Shown: positions 1-8,425 of the stretch, piece after piece
Layout of the letters: each line of letters begins with the position of its first letter
Position numbering within the stretch: the first letter of the stretch is position 1
Translations under genes and position numbers: made by a program
Origin: Actinomycetaceae bacterium
GTDB taxonomy: Bacteria > Actinomycetota > Actinomycetes > Actinomycetales > Actinomycetaceae
Assembly (NCBI GenBank): GCA_030532515.1
Contig: JAUNKY010000004.1
Location: 1 to 64,000, forward strand
Length of the DNA stretch: 64,000 nt
Reading direction: 5' to 3'
Notes under the pieces: model-generated
Told to the model about the DNA's origin: nothing
The model's database searches: none
Seen by the model: the letters and a program-made list of their open reading frames with translations, nothing else

Positions 1-69
1 ATACGAAACCATCTACCAACCAACCATCTGACACCAAAACTTGCACCAGACCCGTTTTTTCTTGTGGTT

Positions 70-988
70 TTAGGCTGCTTGATGTTCTGTAGTCCCATTC
101 GTCTTGGGGCGGTTATAGCCCAGGGAAGAGTGGAATCTTGTGGTGTTGTTGAACGTGATCCACTCTGCGATCTCAGCTTTTGCTGCTAGGCAGCCAGGAT
201 GTGTGTGTTGGTAGCAGAACTCAACGTTGAAAGTGGAGAAAAGGATTCTGTCACGGCATTGTCATAGCAGGTCACAACTCTCCCTTCGGACTGGGTGATA
301 CCTTGGGTGGCGCAGAAGTGCTCAAACGCCACGCTGGTGTACTGAAGAGGCCCTGTCAGAATGGAACACACCATGGTGCCAATCCGCTGTCTAAAGTTGC
401 CTCTAAACTAATGATGATCAGCAGGGTCCGCATATTATCAGCTACATGTCAGCCCAAGACTTTGCGTTTGGCAAGATCAATGACAACAGCCAAATACAGC
501 CACCCCGTTCGAGTTTTCAAGTAGGTGCTATCCCCAACAAGCACCTGTCCTGGTTCAGAGTGACAAGGCGTGAGATCCTGCTCAAGATGATCCACCACCC
601 TCGATTTAGAAACGAGCTCTCAGTGTTGTGGTTTTTTATACGTTGCACTTTGGGAGTCACTAAACCGTATTTTGTATGATCTGCTCAACACCCGTAAACG
701 AAACGGCATGTCCGCGCTTTGTCAGTTCCTCTGCGCCCCTTCTGGCTCCCGCCCCGCATTTATGCGCCTTGAAGATCTCACGCACCACCCAAGCAAGACT
801 GCGGCGATGCGAAACGTGAGAGTTGGGTTTTCCCTGGCGGTTTTCCAGTCGTAATACGAGGAACGTTCAACTCCCAGTTTACTGCATATCCAGGTGATGG
901 AGAAAATGCCTTCTTCGCCTAGGATCAGTTCACACGTGGCTAGAACTGATTCCTCGTGAAAAAGGCAGCGATTTTTTCGAGAACTCAT
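70..988 (-). pseudogene. IS3-family transposase OrfB remnant
   Basis: Read on the minus strand, this is the decayed catalytic subunit of an IS3-family transposase. The N-terminal part (about 722-988) contains the family stretch ELILGEEGIF..ITWICSKLGV..SSYYDW. It then shifts frame: AWVVREIFKAHKCGAGARR continues in another frame down to about 670. Further downstream are the DDE-domain piece [25 protein letters not shown], the piece YTSVAFEHFCATQGITQSEG (186-374) with CYDNAVTESF, and finally EIAEWI..FNN..RFHSSLGY. Stops and frameshifts separate every block, so no functional protein can be made. I see no terminal inverted repeats. It marks the left edge of the window as a mobile or formerly mobile region. 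IS3 assignment is confident; the subgroup is not determined. Confidence 0.85.
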
Positions 989-1227
989 TTTCCATTCGCA
1001 ACTCAGTCAACGCCCGCCGATTGGCCTCCTACACGGCGTTATTCGCATCCAAAGGCAGATCAACCTCACCATTGCCCTGATGCCACAGATCCACCCACTT
1101 ATCAAGCGTGCCCTCGTGAATATCAAGGTCACGAGTCTCAGTCTGAATAGGCTTATTCAGCTGAATAACCATTACGCACCGCGTCATCCTTAAACTCCTT
1201 GGGATAAAACCGGCGCCCAGCGAGCAT
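958..1227 (-). pseudogene. IS3-family OrfA remnant
   Basis: Immediately upstream of the OrfB remnant on the minus strand, translation gives RRFYPKEFKDDAVRNGYS, then a stop and shift, then DLDIHEGTLDKWVDLWHQ, a stop, and ANRRALTELRMENEFSKKIAAFF. These blocks match the order in IS3-family OrfA proteins: the N-terminal helix-turn-helix with a FYPEEFKxDAVR start, the IHxGTLxxWV recognition helix, and the leucine zipper ending in LRMENEFLKKAAAFF. At least two stop codons interrupt it. Together with the downstream OrfB fragment it defines one inactivated element of about 1.15 kb. Confidence 0.8.
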
Positions 1228-1667
1228 CGATAGAAACACTGCCATTCGAACGCATAAACAATCGTCTCAGATCACTTGTCCAAAAAGCAGTATGCACCTC
1301 AAAGAGCTTATTTAACAATATAGTGGAGCTAAATCAGCAAGGACTTACGAGGCTGTGAAAGGTAGTTTCATCGAGAATAAATCGCTATTAGTAATGGTTA
1401 TAATGACGGTGCGGGTAACGAGAATTACTCTGACAAGATAGAAAAGTCTTGAAGAATCTCTACTTACAGTCTGTCTGCCAGAATATACAAGTTACAAGTC
1501 GTAGCCTAGGAAGACAGTGAGAAACTGTTGAACAATAACGCCATCATTAGCATCAGAAAATAGCACGCTCGATAGAAGCATCGGCGTTCAAGAATAATCC
1601 AATACTATGTGTTTGCAGACCCGCGTTGCGAAGCTCACATCCTGTATGTTTACAGGCATCGCAACTT
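1228..1667. other. AT-rich non-coding gap
   Basis: About 440 bases without a credible gene between the IS3 remnant and the end of the ATPase gene. Composition is AT-rich and all frames are interrupted. I see no RNA gene, clear hairpin or repeat. Confidence 0.5.
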
Positions 1668-4229
1668 TTATACTCTGCGCTTACCGTATTCTTCCCGCCA
1701 TGCTTTTAGACTTTCCAAGTCGTTCATTAACTCGTCCAAGCTAGGTAGAGAAACAGGTGCTTCAGTTGGTTGTGAGTGCTCGAATCCAGAGTATTTTGTC
1801 ATTAGCGCGTCAAGAAAACTAATGTCGTCAACTTGTAACTTGGAGAGTTCTTTTAGTTTTAAGGTGCGCACTGGGCGTTGGAATCGTTGGACTATTCCGC
1901 ACAGGAGGTCGTTTTCGATACATCGCTCTATGAGTACTCTAAAATCACTACAGATCGATTGTACTACCACTTCAAACATTTCTAAATTGCCTTCTTCATC
2001 GGCCACTCTGGCATGCTTACAACGTTCCGTAATAAGTTCATTCAGACACTTTCTTATGTCGTTCTGGAGAATCGGCATCGGTGCTGGTTGTCCCGTCCCT
2101 CTTGAATTGGAGTGAATATATTTCACTGTGGGTTTTAACGATCCGTTATCCGTATAGTGCTTGAACGTTCCTAAGAGCGAGAGTCGATGGGTGAAGACGA
2201 TAATCTGCCTATCATTTGCAAGACTAATCAATCTTTTCACTACAGCCTCTTCATAGCGTTGATCGAGGGAGGAAATAGGATCATCGAATATGAGAGGAGC
2301 TTTGTTCTTCTTTCCGGCCATATCAGCCAAGAATGATGCAATTGAAACAATTCTGATTTCCCCTTCACTGAGTACGCTTTCGAGGTCACCGATAGAAGCA
2401 TCAACAAGGCGAAGTTGATGTAGTATTTTTCCTTTCTGTGTTCTAGTTTTTACCAGATTGACCTTTAGATGACTAGCGCCCAAAGCAGAAAGCTCGTCAT
2501 TAAATCTGTTTGCAAACTGCTCAGTGATCAGAGCTTGTGCCAATTGATCTTTCTTTTTGGAAAGGGTCGCGGTTGCCGTTAACTGCTTCCCTTTCTTTAT
2601 CTTCTCAATTTCCTCCAAACGCTCTAATTCTTCTTCAATGGCTCTACGATTGTTGGATAACCACTTTCTAGCTTGTAAACTGTTAAGCCTCTTTTGGAGT
2701 ATCGTCCGATCGACTTTTTCTGTATCTATTTGAAACTGCTTAGCCTTTTCAGATATCGCAAGTGCCTTTTCCTCTGCTTCGCGGATCCAGGAGGAGGAAA
2801 GCTGTAGATTTGGAAAATCAATAGTTGGGTCATGGTCTAGGAGTAATTTTTGTCGAATTTGTAGATTCTCGAAGAAGTGCATCACTCTTTCTGAAAAATC
2901 ATTAGGTGAAATAGCTGCAGCATCAACACGTGCCTTTAGCACATCTAAACCTGGTAAAGATATAATAGTTTTTCGAAGATCTTCATATTCCAGTTCTGCT
3001 TTTGATATAGCATTTTGTAGTTCACCCTTTATGAACTTTTCGAAATCCTGGAAACGCTCCTTTGCTTCACGGGTAAGAACTTGTTGACAAAGGACGCAAC
3101 GAGAACCGTCTGAAATATAAGGGTATTCGTGATTCTTATAAGCCACAGAAATGGAATATTTTCGAGCCGCTTCCCAAAGATCTTTCCATACTTCAGTGCC
3201 AATTCCCTCCAGAGTGCTGTTACTAAAGAGCGTACTGGATGCAAGTTCCGCTACGCTTTTTGTTTCCGCCAATTTCTTTTTAAAATCAAGAAATAGTTGA
3301 CAATTATTATCCGACAACTGCTCTAGATATTGGTAGGCGAGACGAACAAGTTCTTCAATATTAGATTTCTGCTTTTCTAGTTGCTGCGCTTTTTCTGCGG
3401 GTGACTTTTCAGTAAGGCGTTGTTGTAGAAGCGTCATCTCTTGTTCATCAGAGTCTCCATATGAACAGTTCTTATTCAATTCTTGAATGGTGGTGGCTGC
3501 GCTTAATGTTTGATACCAACGATACTCTTCAGAATCGACGAAGGAGAGAGGCATTTTGGGGGTTTTTGAAGGCAAATTCTCGGTCATGATATTCAACCGA
3601 GCAGAGACTCTGTCACAAACTCGAATGAGACTCGAGAATAGTGCTAATTCGGGTGGTTCGTAGCTAGCCTCATTCTCTTTACTTATGAATACTCGTCCGA
3701 ATTCAGTATCAAAAATTTCAATGCTTCTAAGGTCCTCGTGGACTTCAGTTCCAGACCATGAGTGGGTTCTCATTTCTCCATTCAGCTCAAATTTAACGCA
3801 TGCCTTTTGCAAGGGGGAGCTTGGTTTGAATACGTTGCCATACAGTTTACCTTTTTCGCGAGAACCACAGATATGTTTGAGAAGCCTTATGTATCCTGAC
3901 TTTCCTGAACCGTTATACCCATAAACAATTGTAAGATTACTATCGCCAAAATTAAGTGGTTCTGCCGGGGCAAGTGCATTTACTCCTTCAATTTCACCTA
4001 TAGAACATAAACGTAAAGAGTTAGAGGAAACATTGCTGAAAGCATTCGGTGAAAATGAAACGGCTTTGGCGGAAAGCTTGTCCTGTGCCTCTTGTAAGCA
4101 AAGCTCTGTGAGCGCAGAAATTTGATCTTCGGTTATATCCGAGCTATCCAACAGCCAGTTTGCACAAGTCTGTATCCAGATGGGCCGATCGGAAAACCAG
4201 TCGCCAATTTTTAAGAGATCCTCACTCAT
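1668..4229 (-). CDS. RloC/PrrC-like zinc-hook AAA ATPase (AAA_13 type)
   Basis: An 853-residue ABC/SMC-like ATPase. Walker A is GYNGSGKS at residues 104-111, the ABC signature LSEGE at 620-624, Walker B LIFDD at 646-650, the D-loop SSLD at 653-656 and the switch histidine at 681. Long helical, charged coiled-coil segments (about 260-330 and 390-560) flank a CVLC motif at 378-381, as in a Rad50/RloC zinc hook. The roughly 170 residues after the ATPase end include R764-x3-E768 and a later H818, reminiscent of the R/E/H set of the PrrC and RloC tRNA anticodon nucleases. The R-E to H spacing (50) is longer than in PrrC. The ATG at 4229 has an AAGGA site upstream. The gene is AT-rich, stands alone beside IS debris, and no restriction-modification genes are visible. 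The ATPase and hook calls are secure; a nuclease or defence role is inference. Confidence 0.7.
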   Translation of the reverse strand: MSEDLLKIGDWFSDRPIWIQTCANWLLDSSDITEDQISALTELCLQEAQDKLSAKAVSFSPNAFSNVSSNSLRLCSIGEIEGVNALAPAEPLNFGDSNLTIVYGYNGSGKSGYIRLLKHICGSREKGKLYGNVFKPSSPLQKACVKFELNGEMRTHSWSGTEVHEDLRSIEIFDTEFGRVFISKENEASYEPPELALFSSLIRVCDRVSARLNIMTENLPSKTPKMPLSFVDSEEYRWYQTLSAATTIQELNKNCSYGDSDEQEMTLLQQRLTEKSPAEKAQQLEKQKSNIEELVRLAYQYLEQLSDNNCQLFLDFKKKLAETKSVAELASSTLFSNSTLEGIGTEVWKDLWEAARKYSISVAYKNHEYPYISDGSRCVLCQQVLTREAKERFQDFEKFIKGELQNAISKAELEYEDLRKTIISLPGLDVLKARVDAAAISPNDFSERVMHFFENLQIRQKLLLDHDPTIDFPNLQLSSSWIREAEEKALAISEKAKQFQIDTEKVDRTILQKRLNSLQARKWLSNNRRAIEEELERLEEIEKIKKGKQLTATATLSKKKDQLAQALITEQFANRFNDELSALGASHLKVNLVKTRTQKGKILHQLRLVDASIGDLESVLSEGEIRIVSIASFLADMAGKKNKAPLIFDDPISSLDQRYEEAVVKRLISLANDRQIIVFTHRLSLLGTFKHYTDNGSLKPTVKYIHSNSRGTGQPAPMPILQNDIRKCLNELITERCKHARVADEEGNLEMFEVVVQSICSDFRVLIERCIENDLLCGIVQRFQRPVRTLKLKELSKLQVDDISFLDALMTKYSGFEHSQPTEAPVSLPSLDELMNDLESLKAWREEYGKRRV

Positions 4230-4894
4230 TTGATTCCTTGTACCGAGTCACTTGCGAATAAAGCTTCGTACGTAGCCGTGTATTCACATTAATGATGCGA
4301 CAATGGCTCTAGTCTGAGAACACGCTACGAACACCTTTTATTCAACCGATGATATGCTATTGCGTTGAAAACACAGTGCGAATTTTACAATCAATTAACA
4401 TTATATCGTTTGCTTGTCATTTTAGTTCTTGGTTTAAAATAATTATGGAGACGCGAGTGTTATCTCGAAGTAGCATGTTTGATTGCTTTTAATACTTGAA
4501 GGTAACAAATCTGTCAGATTGTACTATAGCCATGAGTCGAGCGTTAAATAGAAAGCAAAGAGTTTAGTAACATCGCCGATTCTTAAGAATTGCCATCATC
4601 CTATATTCTTATCTGTTGTACTAGGTGAAGCATTTTCGTAGGTGGCGAGCTACTATACTAGAAACTTAGGATACTAAAACTGAAGGTATAATGTGACAAA
4701 ATCTTTGGGTCCTTATAGCTAGAACTAAATGAAAACGATATAGCAATCAGAGTCTTTCAGTGAGCATCAAGTATTAGATAAAAGAAGCTGGGAGGAAGGA
4801 ATCAGTACCTTGAAACAATCGTTGGTTTTAGGTGTGTATAGTTAGTTTTTCCCCTTAACGTGCCCCCAAAAGTGTAGCTACCCTTCCTTGTCCT
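4230..4894. other. AT-rich gene-free stretch
   Basis: About 665 bases upstream of the ATPase gene, markedly AT-rich, with stops in all frames and no ORF resembling a known protein. A TATAAT hexamer at 4687-4692 has no convincing -35 partner. I recognise no tRNA, attachment site or repeat. It probably holds the ATPase promoter and otherwise looks like degraded acquired DNA. Confidence 0.5.
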
Positions 4895-5083
4895 TTACCG
4901 CCCGTTTACCGTTGGACGCAGTTTCGGCGTGTTGTCGTGGGCGGCCAGGGCGTCGCCTGTGGGGGTAGTTAGCAGCGCCAAATCCGCCAGGGGATTGCTG
5001 GTTTCCACCACCAGCGTGTGGTGACACTGCAGGTCCTCATCAAACTGGTCAAGCAGATCTACGTCAACAATTTCCATGGTCAT
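4895..5083 (-). CDS. Small hypothetical protein, coupled to the hydrolase
   Basis: A 62-residue reading frame whose ATG overlaps the TGA of the upstream hydrolase gene by four bases (ATGA at 5080-5083), the usual arrangement for translational coupling. The product starts MTMEIVDVDLLDQFDEDLQ; it is acidic at the N-terminus, polar, and has no membrane segment or motif I recognise. Base composition matches the hydrolase rather than the AT-rich island on its other side, which favours a real gene. No function can be assigned. The alternative is that it is a chance frame at the operon end. Confidence 0.45.
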   Translation of the reverse strand: MTMEIVDVDLLDQFDEDLQCHHTLVVETSNPLADLALLTTPTGDALAAHDNTPKLRPTVNGR

Positions 5084-5940
5084 TCCTTTCCTTCAACAGT
5101 TTCTTCAACGAAACTGAAACCTTCTAAAGACGTTAAAAATTCAGTAATCGCCTGGTTCACCGCCGTGGGATTATCCACGTTAGAGTTATGCCCGGCGCCC
5201 TCGACCCAGAAAATTGGCAAACCCATCAAAGCACTCCAGCGCTGATTCAGCTTCCGAATCTCACCCGCCCGGTCCTTCGTGCCACAAATCAACAAAGTCG
5301 GTACAGAAAGTTCCTCTAAAGAAGCCTGCTCAATCGCCTCGGCAATAATCCGATACCCAAAAGCCGCCAGCTGCGCATACTCGCGCGCCGCATACTGCTT
5401 CACAATCAGCGCCATATTCTCCCGGCCCAGCGGGGTAGTAGCACACCCCCTCACCGTAGCCGCCTGCAACATTGACCACGGCATCGGGGATAGGAACGAA
5501 GCACTATGCTTCAGCAGCCACAGATCCTTATCAGAATAGAAGCTCCTTAGAATCGGCGCCGAATCAATACTCACAAACGCCCGCGCTGCGCCTGGAAACT
5601 TCTGCATAAAAACTTGGCTTAAATAACCGCCCATAGATTGACCGATTAAAATCGGTTGGGTAACGCCCTCGGAAAGAAAAATCTGCTGCAACCAAGCTGC
5701 CAAATCTGCCAAACTAAAAGAAAGCGGGAACGGGCGGGACTGGCCATGCGCCGGAGCATCCCACACCAGCAGATTCGCCCTCCCAAGAAAAGCCTCTAAC
5801 TGATACTTAAACAGCGTGGAATCAGCGGTTAAACCCGGTAAAAACACCAGCCAGGGCGCGTAGGCAGAACTGACTTTGGATACCTGATATTGGATCACTC
5901 CTAAGTCAGTTGGAAACAGTCCAGGGCGCAGGGAGTTCAT
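5080..5940 (-). CDS. Alpha/beta-fold hydrolase
   Basis: A 286-residue cytoplasmic alpha/beta hydrolase. The pattern is typical: LVFLPGLTADSTLFKYQ near the N-terminus (oxyanion-hole region), the nucleophile elbow GQSMGGY, an acidic residue after a strand in LLICGTKDRAGEI, and the catalytic histidine in VEGAGHNSNVDNP near the C-terminus. The HNSN..NP ending is common in the MhpC/BioH/prolyl-aminopeptidase-like branch. The substrate cannot be told from sequence. The gene begins at ATG 5940, six bases behind a perfect TATAAT, so the message is probably leaderless. It is followed by a four-base-overlapping small gene. The divergent neighbour is the SatD-like operon. Confidence 0.8.
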   Translation of the reverse strand: MNSLRPGLFPTDLGVIQYQVSKVSSAYAPWLVFLPGLTADSTLFKYQLEAFLGRANLLVWDAPAHGQSRPFPLSFSLADLAAWLQQIFLSEGVTQPILIGQSMGGYLSQVFMQKFPGAARAFVSIDSAPILRSFYSDKDLWLLKHSASFLSPMPWSMLQAATVRGCATTPLGRENMALIVKQYAAREYAQLAAFGYRIIAEAIEQASLEELSVPTLLICGTKDRAGEIRKLNQRWSALMGLPIFWVEGAGHNSNVDNPTAVNQAITEFLTSLEGFSFVEETVEGKE

Positions 5941-5946
5941 ACCCTC

Positions 5947-5952
5947 ATTATA
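5947..5952 (-). promoter_or_regulatory. -10 box of a probable leaderless promoter
   Basis: On the minus strand the sequence reads TATAAT, six bases (GAGGGT), then the hydrolase ATG at 5940. This spacing puts the transcription start at or next to the A of the start codon. No separate ribosome-binding site is possible unless initiation lies further upstream. Confidence 0.6.
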
Positions 5953-6083
5953 GCAAGCCTGAGTTTTCCTGCCCGACTTTTCCCGCCCGGGAAATCCCTG
6001 ATTTTCCGCCTGAAAATAGGGCAGAGGCGGTATAGTAGAAGGAAAGATTCACTCGCCAAAACTGGCAAGTTTACTGAAATTGG

Positions 6084-6112
6084 TTTACATGTAAGAGTTT
6101 ACCGATTATAGT
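6084..6112 (+). promoter_or_regulatory. Promoter of the satD-like operon with overlapping palindrome
   Basis: A -35 box TTTACA (6084-6089) and a -10 box TATAGT (6107-6112) are 17 bases apart, close to the housekeeping consensus. A perfect 10-bp palindrome, TTACATGTAA (6085-6094), covers the -35 box. It could be an operator, possibly for the downstream HTH protein. A very strong ribosome site (AGGAGGTGA, 6119-6127) follows. Confidence 0.6.
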
Positions 6113-6130
6113 TAACTAAGGAGGTGAAGG

Positions 6131-6718
6131 ATGTACGTCATCACAGCAGACCAAAAAAACTCACGCAAAACCGGCGAAGACGCCGTACCCCGCGCCCTGC
6201 GCATCCTGGCGCACGTACGCACCGTACTACCTTTCGAACGCACCGTAGGCGACGAAATCCAAGGTGTCCTTGCTGACGCCAACGAAGCCCTCAAAGCCAT
6301 CAAACTCTTAGCCAACCTGGGCCAATGGCACTGCGGACTGGGCATCGGCGAAGCCGAAATCACCGGCATCACCTCAACTACAGAAGGCACCGGCAAAGCC
6401 TTCATCAACGCTCGCAAAGCCGTAGAAAAAGCCAAGAAAACCCCCTACGGATTCGCCCTGCACACCGGCAAAAACAGCGAAATCGCCAGCTCCCTACAAG
6501 CCCTCATCCGCACCAAATGCATGCTAATCGCCCAACGTACTGAACGGCAAAAACAAATCATCGCCCTGCGCGAAGCCGCCCCCTCAGCCACCGCCGTAGC
6601 CGAAGAAACCGGTGTCTCAAAAGCCGCCGTCTCAAAGGTCTTAAAAGCCTCAAACTGGGAACTTGAATCCGGCACCGACACCCTCACCATCCGCCTGCTC
6701 GAAGGGTTAAACCGCTAA
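6131..6718 (+). CDS. SatD-like protein with C-terminal helix-turn-helix
   Basis: 195 residues. The first about 105 follow the SatD-family plan: an N-terminal strand with a D..xSRK motif (YVITADQKNSRK), a central VGDEIQGVL (the GDE-FQ motif of SatD, residues 39-47), a GLGIGE strand (69-74), and a helix with AFINARKAVEKAKK matching the family's GxAxxxARxA block. Residues about 151-175 (SATAVAEETGVSKAAVSKVL) form a classical helix-turn-helix. SatD was named for an acid-tolerance operon in Streptococcus; its biochemical role is unclear. The ATG at 6131 is set by a near-perfect Shine-Dalgarno. The stop overlaps the next start (TAATG), so the two genes are coupled. Family assignment is by motif order only. 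Confidence 0.65.
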   Translation: MYVITADQKNSRKTGEDAVPRALRILAHVRTVLPFERTVGDEIQGVLADANEALKAIKLLANLGQWHCGLGIGEAEITGITSTTEGTGKAFINARKAVEKAKKTPYGFALHTGKNSEIASSLQALIRTKCMLIAQRTERQKQIIALREAAPSATAVAEETGVSKAAVSKVLKASNWELESGTDTLTIRLLEGLNR

Positions 6719-7185
6719 TGCACACCTGGCTTGCCACCGAAAACTACGACTGGATCATACAGCCCTTCCCAGGAATCAACCTCTGGCACATTGTCATTCC
6801 CGTGGTTGCGCTGGCGCTATCCGTTATTTTGGGAAGCCCGGTAGTAAACCTCATTCTCAAATGGGCAGAAGTTGAACCCGCTTTAGAAACCAACTACTCG
6901 GGCACCGACAAAGCCACCGTCCTCTCAGCCGAAAAACCCGCCCGCGAAATCCTCAGAGGTGGGCTCTGGATCGGCCGCTTAGAACGCTTTGCCGTCACCC
7001 TCACGATTTTAGTGGGGCAACCGGGGCTGCTGGCCGTAGTCGTCGGCGTTAAAGGCTTGGGACGCTACCCAGAATTAAAAGATAACCCGCACTCGGCTGA
7101 AAAATTCCTTATCGGCACCGCCGCTTCACTCATTTGGGCCACGCTCCTGGGGTTGGCTGGTCTTAAACTCATGAGTTTGGTTTAA
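6718..7185 (+). CDS. Membrane protein, partner of the SatD-like protein (DUF3307-like C-terminus)
   Basis: A 155-residue integral membrane protein with hydrophobic segments at about 24-46, 90-113 and 131-153. The second half, GGLWIGRLERFAVTL..., then VVGVKGLGRYPEL and AEKFLIGTAASLIWA, matches the G-LIG-LER / K-x-RF-EL / AExFLIGT pattern of the membrane proteins that accompany SatD in Firmicutes (DUF3307-type). The ATG shares one base with the upstream TAA, so expression depends on the regulator-like gene. The pair therefore looks like a conserved two-gene module carried into an actinobacterium. Molecular function is unknown. Confidence 0.65.
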   Translation: MHTWLATENYDWIIQPFPGINLWHIVIPVVALALSVILGSPVVNLILKWAEVEPALETNYSGTDKATVLSAEKPAREILRGGLWIGRLERFAVTLTILVGQPGLLAVVVGVKGLGRYPELKDNPHSAEKFLIGTAASLIWATLLGLAGLKLMSLV

Positions 7186-7229
7186 ACACGCCAGCAGATA
7201 AGGTAGTTTCCCTCATATCTACTGGCGTG
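7186..7229. terminator. Hairpin after the satD-like operon
   Basis: CACGCCAGCAGATA (7187-7200) pairs with TATCTACTGGCGTG (7216-7229) except for one position, with a 15-nt loop. There is no U-tract. It lies between two convergent genes, so it may serve both strands. Confidence 0.6.
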
Positions 7230-7310
7230 CGCAAACGGTTTACTGCCACTTTGCGTCTTCAGGCGCAATCCCATTCGCAGCAGCGTTAGCGTCAAATACA
7301 TTAGGATTGT

Positions 7311-8228
7311 TTAAATCGGTTTCCAGAGTTCGAGCTCGCTCCAGTTTTCGGGGGCTCCTGTTCGTCTAAATGGAACTAAATCGTTGTGAGGGTAGCTATT
7401 GAGTACCTCAGGAAGAACCATTGCCGTAGATAAACCGAGTTCGCGGTGCAAATACTGGATCAAAGAAAGCTGTCCAAAAGCGCGGTTTGTACTACTTTCA
7501 ATTGCTTGTAGCCTGGGGTCATCATTGAGCTTCGGCCTAATACTGTATACACGATTAAACATGCGAGCGTGATGCGCCGCGTAGTTACGAACGATAGTGA
7601 GGGAACGTAACCAAGAGAGTAACTGGGCATCAGATAAACCACATTGTTGGGCAATACTTCTTTTTACCTGATTAGGAGAGATGCTATATAGATGTTGAAG
7701 CATCCCCCAATCCATTAACTCAACTGCCGCCCAGATAGGCAGTACGCCATCGTATTTTTTGCGGTGATGTTCGACGAAATCTTCTTTTGATTTATTTAAT
7801 GCGGCGTTGAACTTAGCAAGCCAGTTTTCGTGAATAGTTCGCCCACCTTTTTGTATTTCTTTCGCTTTCGGACCAAGTCCATCCGCATTTAAATAGACTA
7901 ACGGATCAATTTCTCCAAGTTTGTGACCAAGCATCGTACGCAATGCTAGCTCTACAGGATCTAGCTCATGGAAAACCGCGTGACGTAATCTCTCATCGAA
8001 CCTATATAGTTCAATCAAAAGTTCAAACGATGCACCGGACTTAAAACTATCCTTAGCGCAATTCACACCTGAGAAATGGCGCATTGGATACCAGTAGCCA
8101 GATAGCCGGTAGTAGTTTAGGACCGATAATGTAGTCTCGGCTGAAGTAGAGTCTGCAATAAGCATGCCGCGAGAACGCAAAAGTTCCACTTGGTCTTCAT
8201 AGGATAAAAACTGCTTGCTTTTAGCCAT
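7311..8228 (-). CDS. Abi_2 family abortive-infection protein (AbiD/AbiF-like)
   Basis: A 305-residue protein with the hallmarks of the Abi_2 family (AbiD/AbiF). The N-terminal FLSYEDQVELLRSRGM...NYYRLSGYWYP (residues 7-48) is the diagnostic start. ELYRFDERLRHAVFHELDPVELALRT follows in the middle. RNYAAHH (residues 214-220) is the R-x4-6-H signature of HEPN-fold RNases. Family members abort phage infection; an RNA target is expected from the fold but not shown. The ATG at 8228 has GGAGCGA upstream. Composition is more AT-rich than the flanking core genes, it is a single-gene unit, and it lies just before the conserved gmk region, all consistent with transfer. I see no antitoxin gene next to it. 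Confidence 0.85.
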   Translation of the reverse strand: MAKSKQFLSYEDQVELLRSRGMLIADSTSAETTLSVLNYYRLSGYWYPMRHFSGVNCAKDSFKSGASFELLIELYRFDERLRHAVFHELDPVELALRTMLGHKLGEIDPLVYLNADGLGPKAKEIQKGGRTIHENWLAKFNAALNKSKEDFVEHHRKKYDGVLPIWAAVELMDWGMLQHLYSISPNQVKRSIAQQCGLSDAQLLSWLRSLTIVRNYAAHHARMFNRVYSIRPKLNDDPRLQAIESSTNRAFGQLSLIQYLHRELGLSTAMVLPEVLNSYPHNDLVPFRRTGAPENWSELELWKPI

Positions 8229-8425
8229 CAGATTCGCTCCGCACTGGTTAATCCTAAGCGAAGACCGGCCCTGGACTTCCTGAAATAGGGAGTTCTGAAA
8301 GAAATATCGAGCAGCGATAAGATCGGATGAAAAAGTATAAAATAAGCAACTGATACTCTAGCATTAGAAGTCCTCACTGACCCTAACCGCTAGCAAACTA
8401 CCGGATGTAAAAAGAAGTGTTAAAC

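Noticed and set aside
1609..2115. 168-codon plus-strand frame over the ATPase 3' end
   Set aside because: It lies antisense to the conserved C-terminal part of the ATPase and has no ribosome site or recognisable motif.
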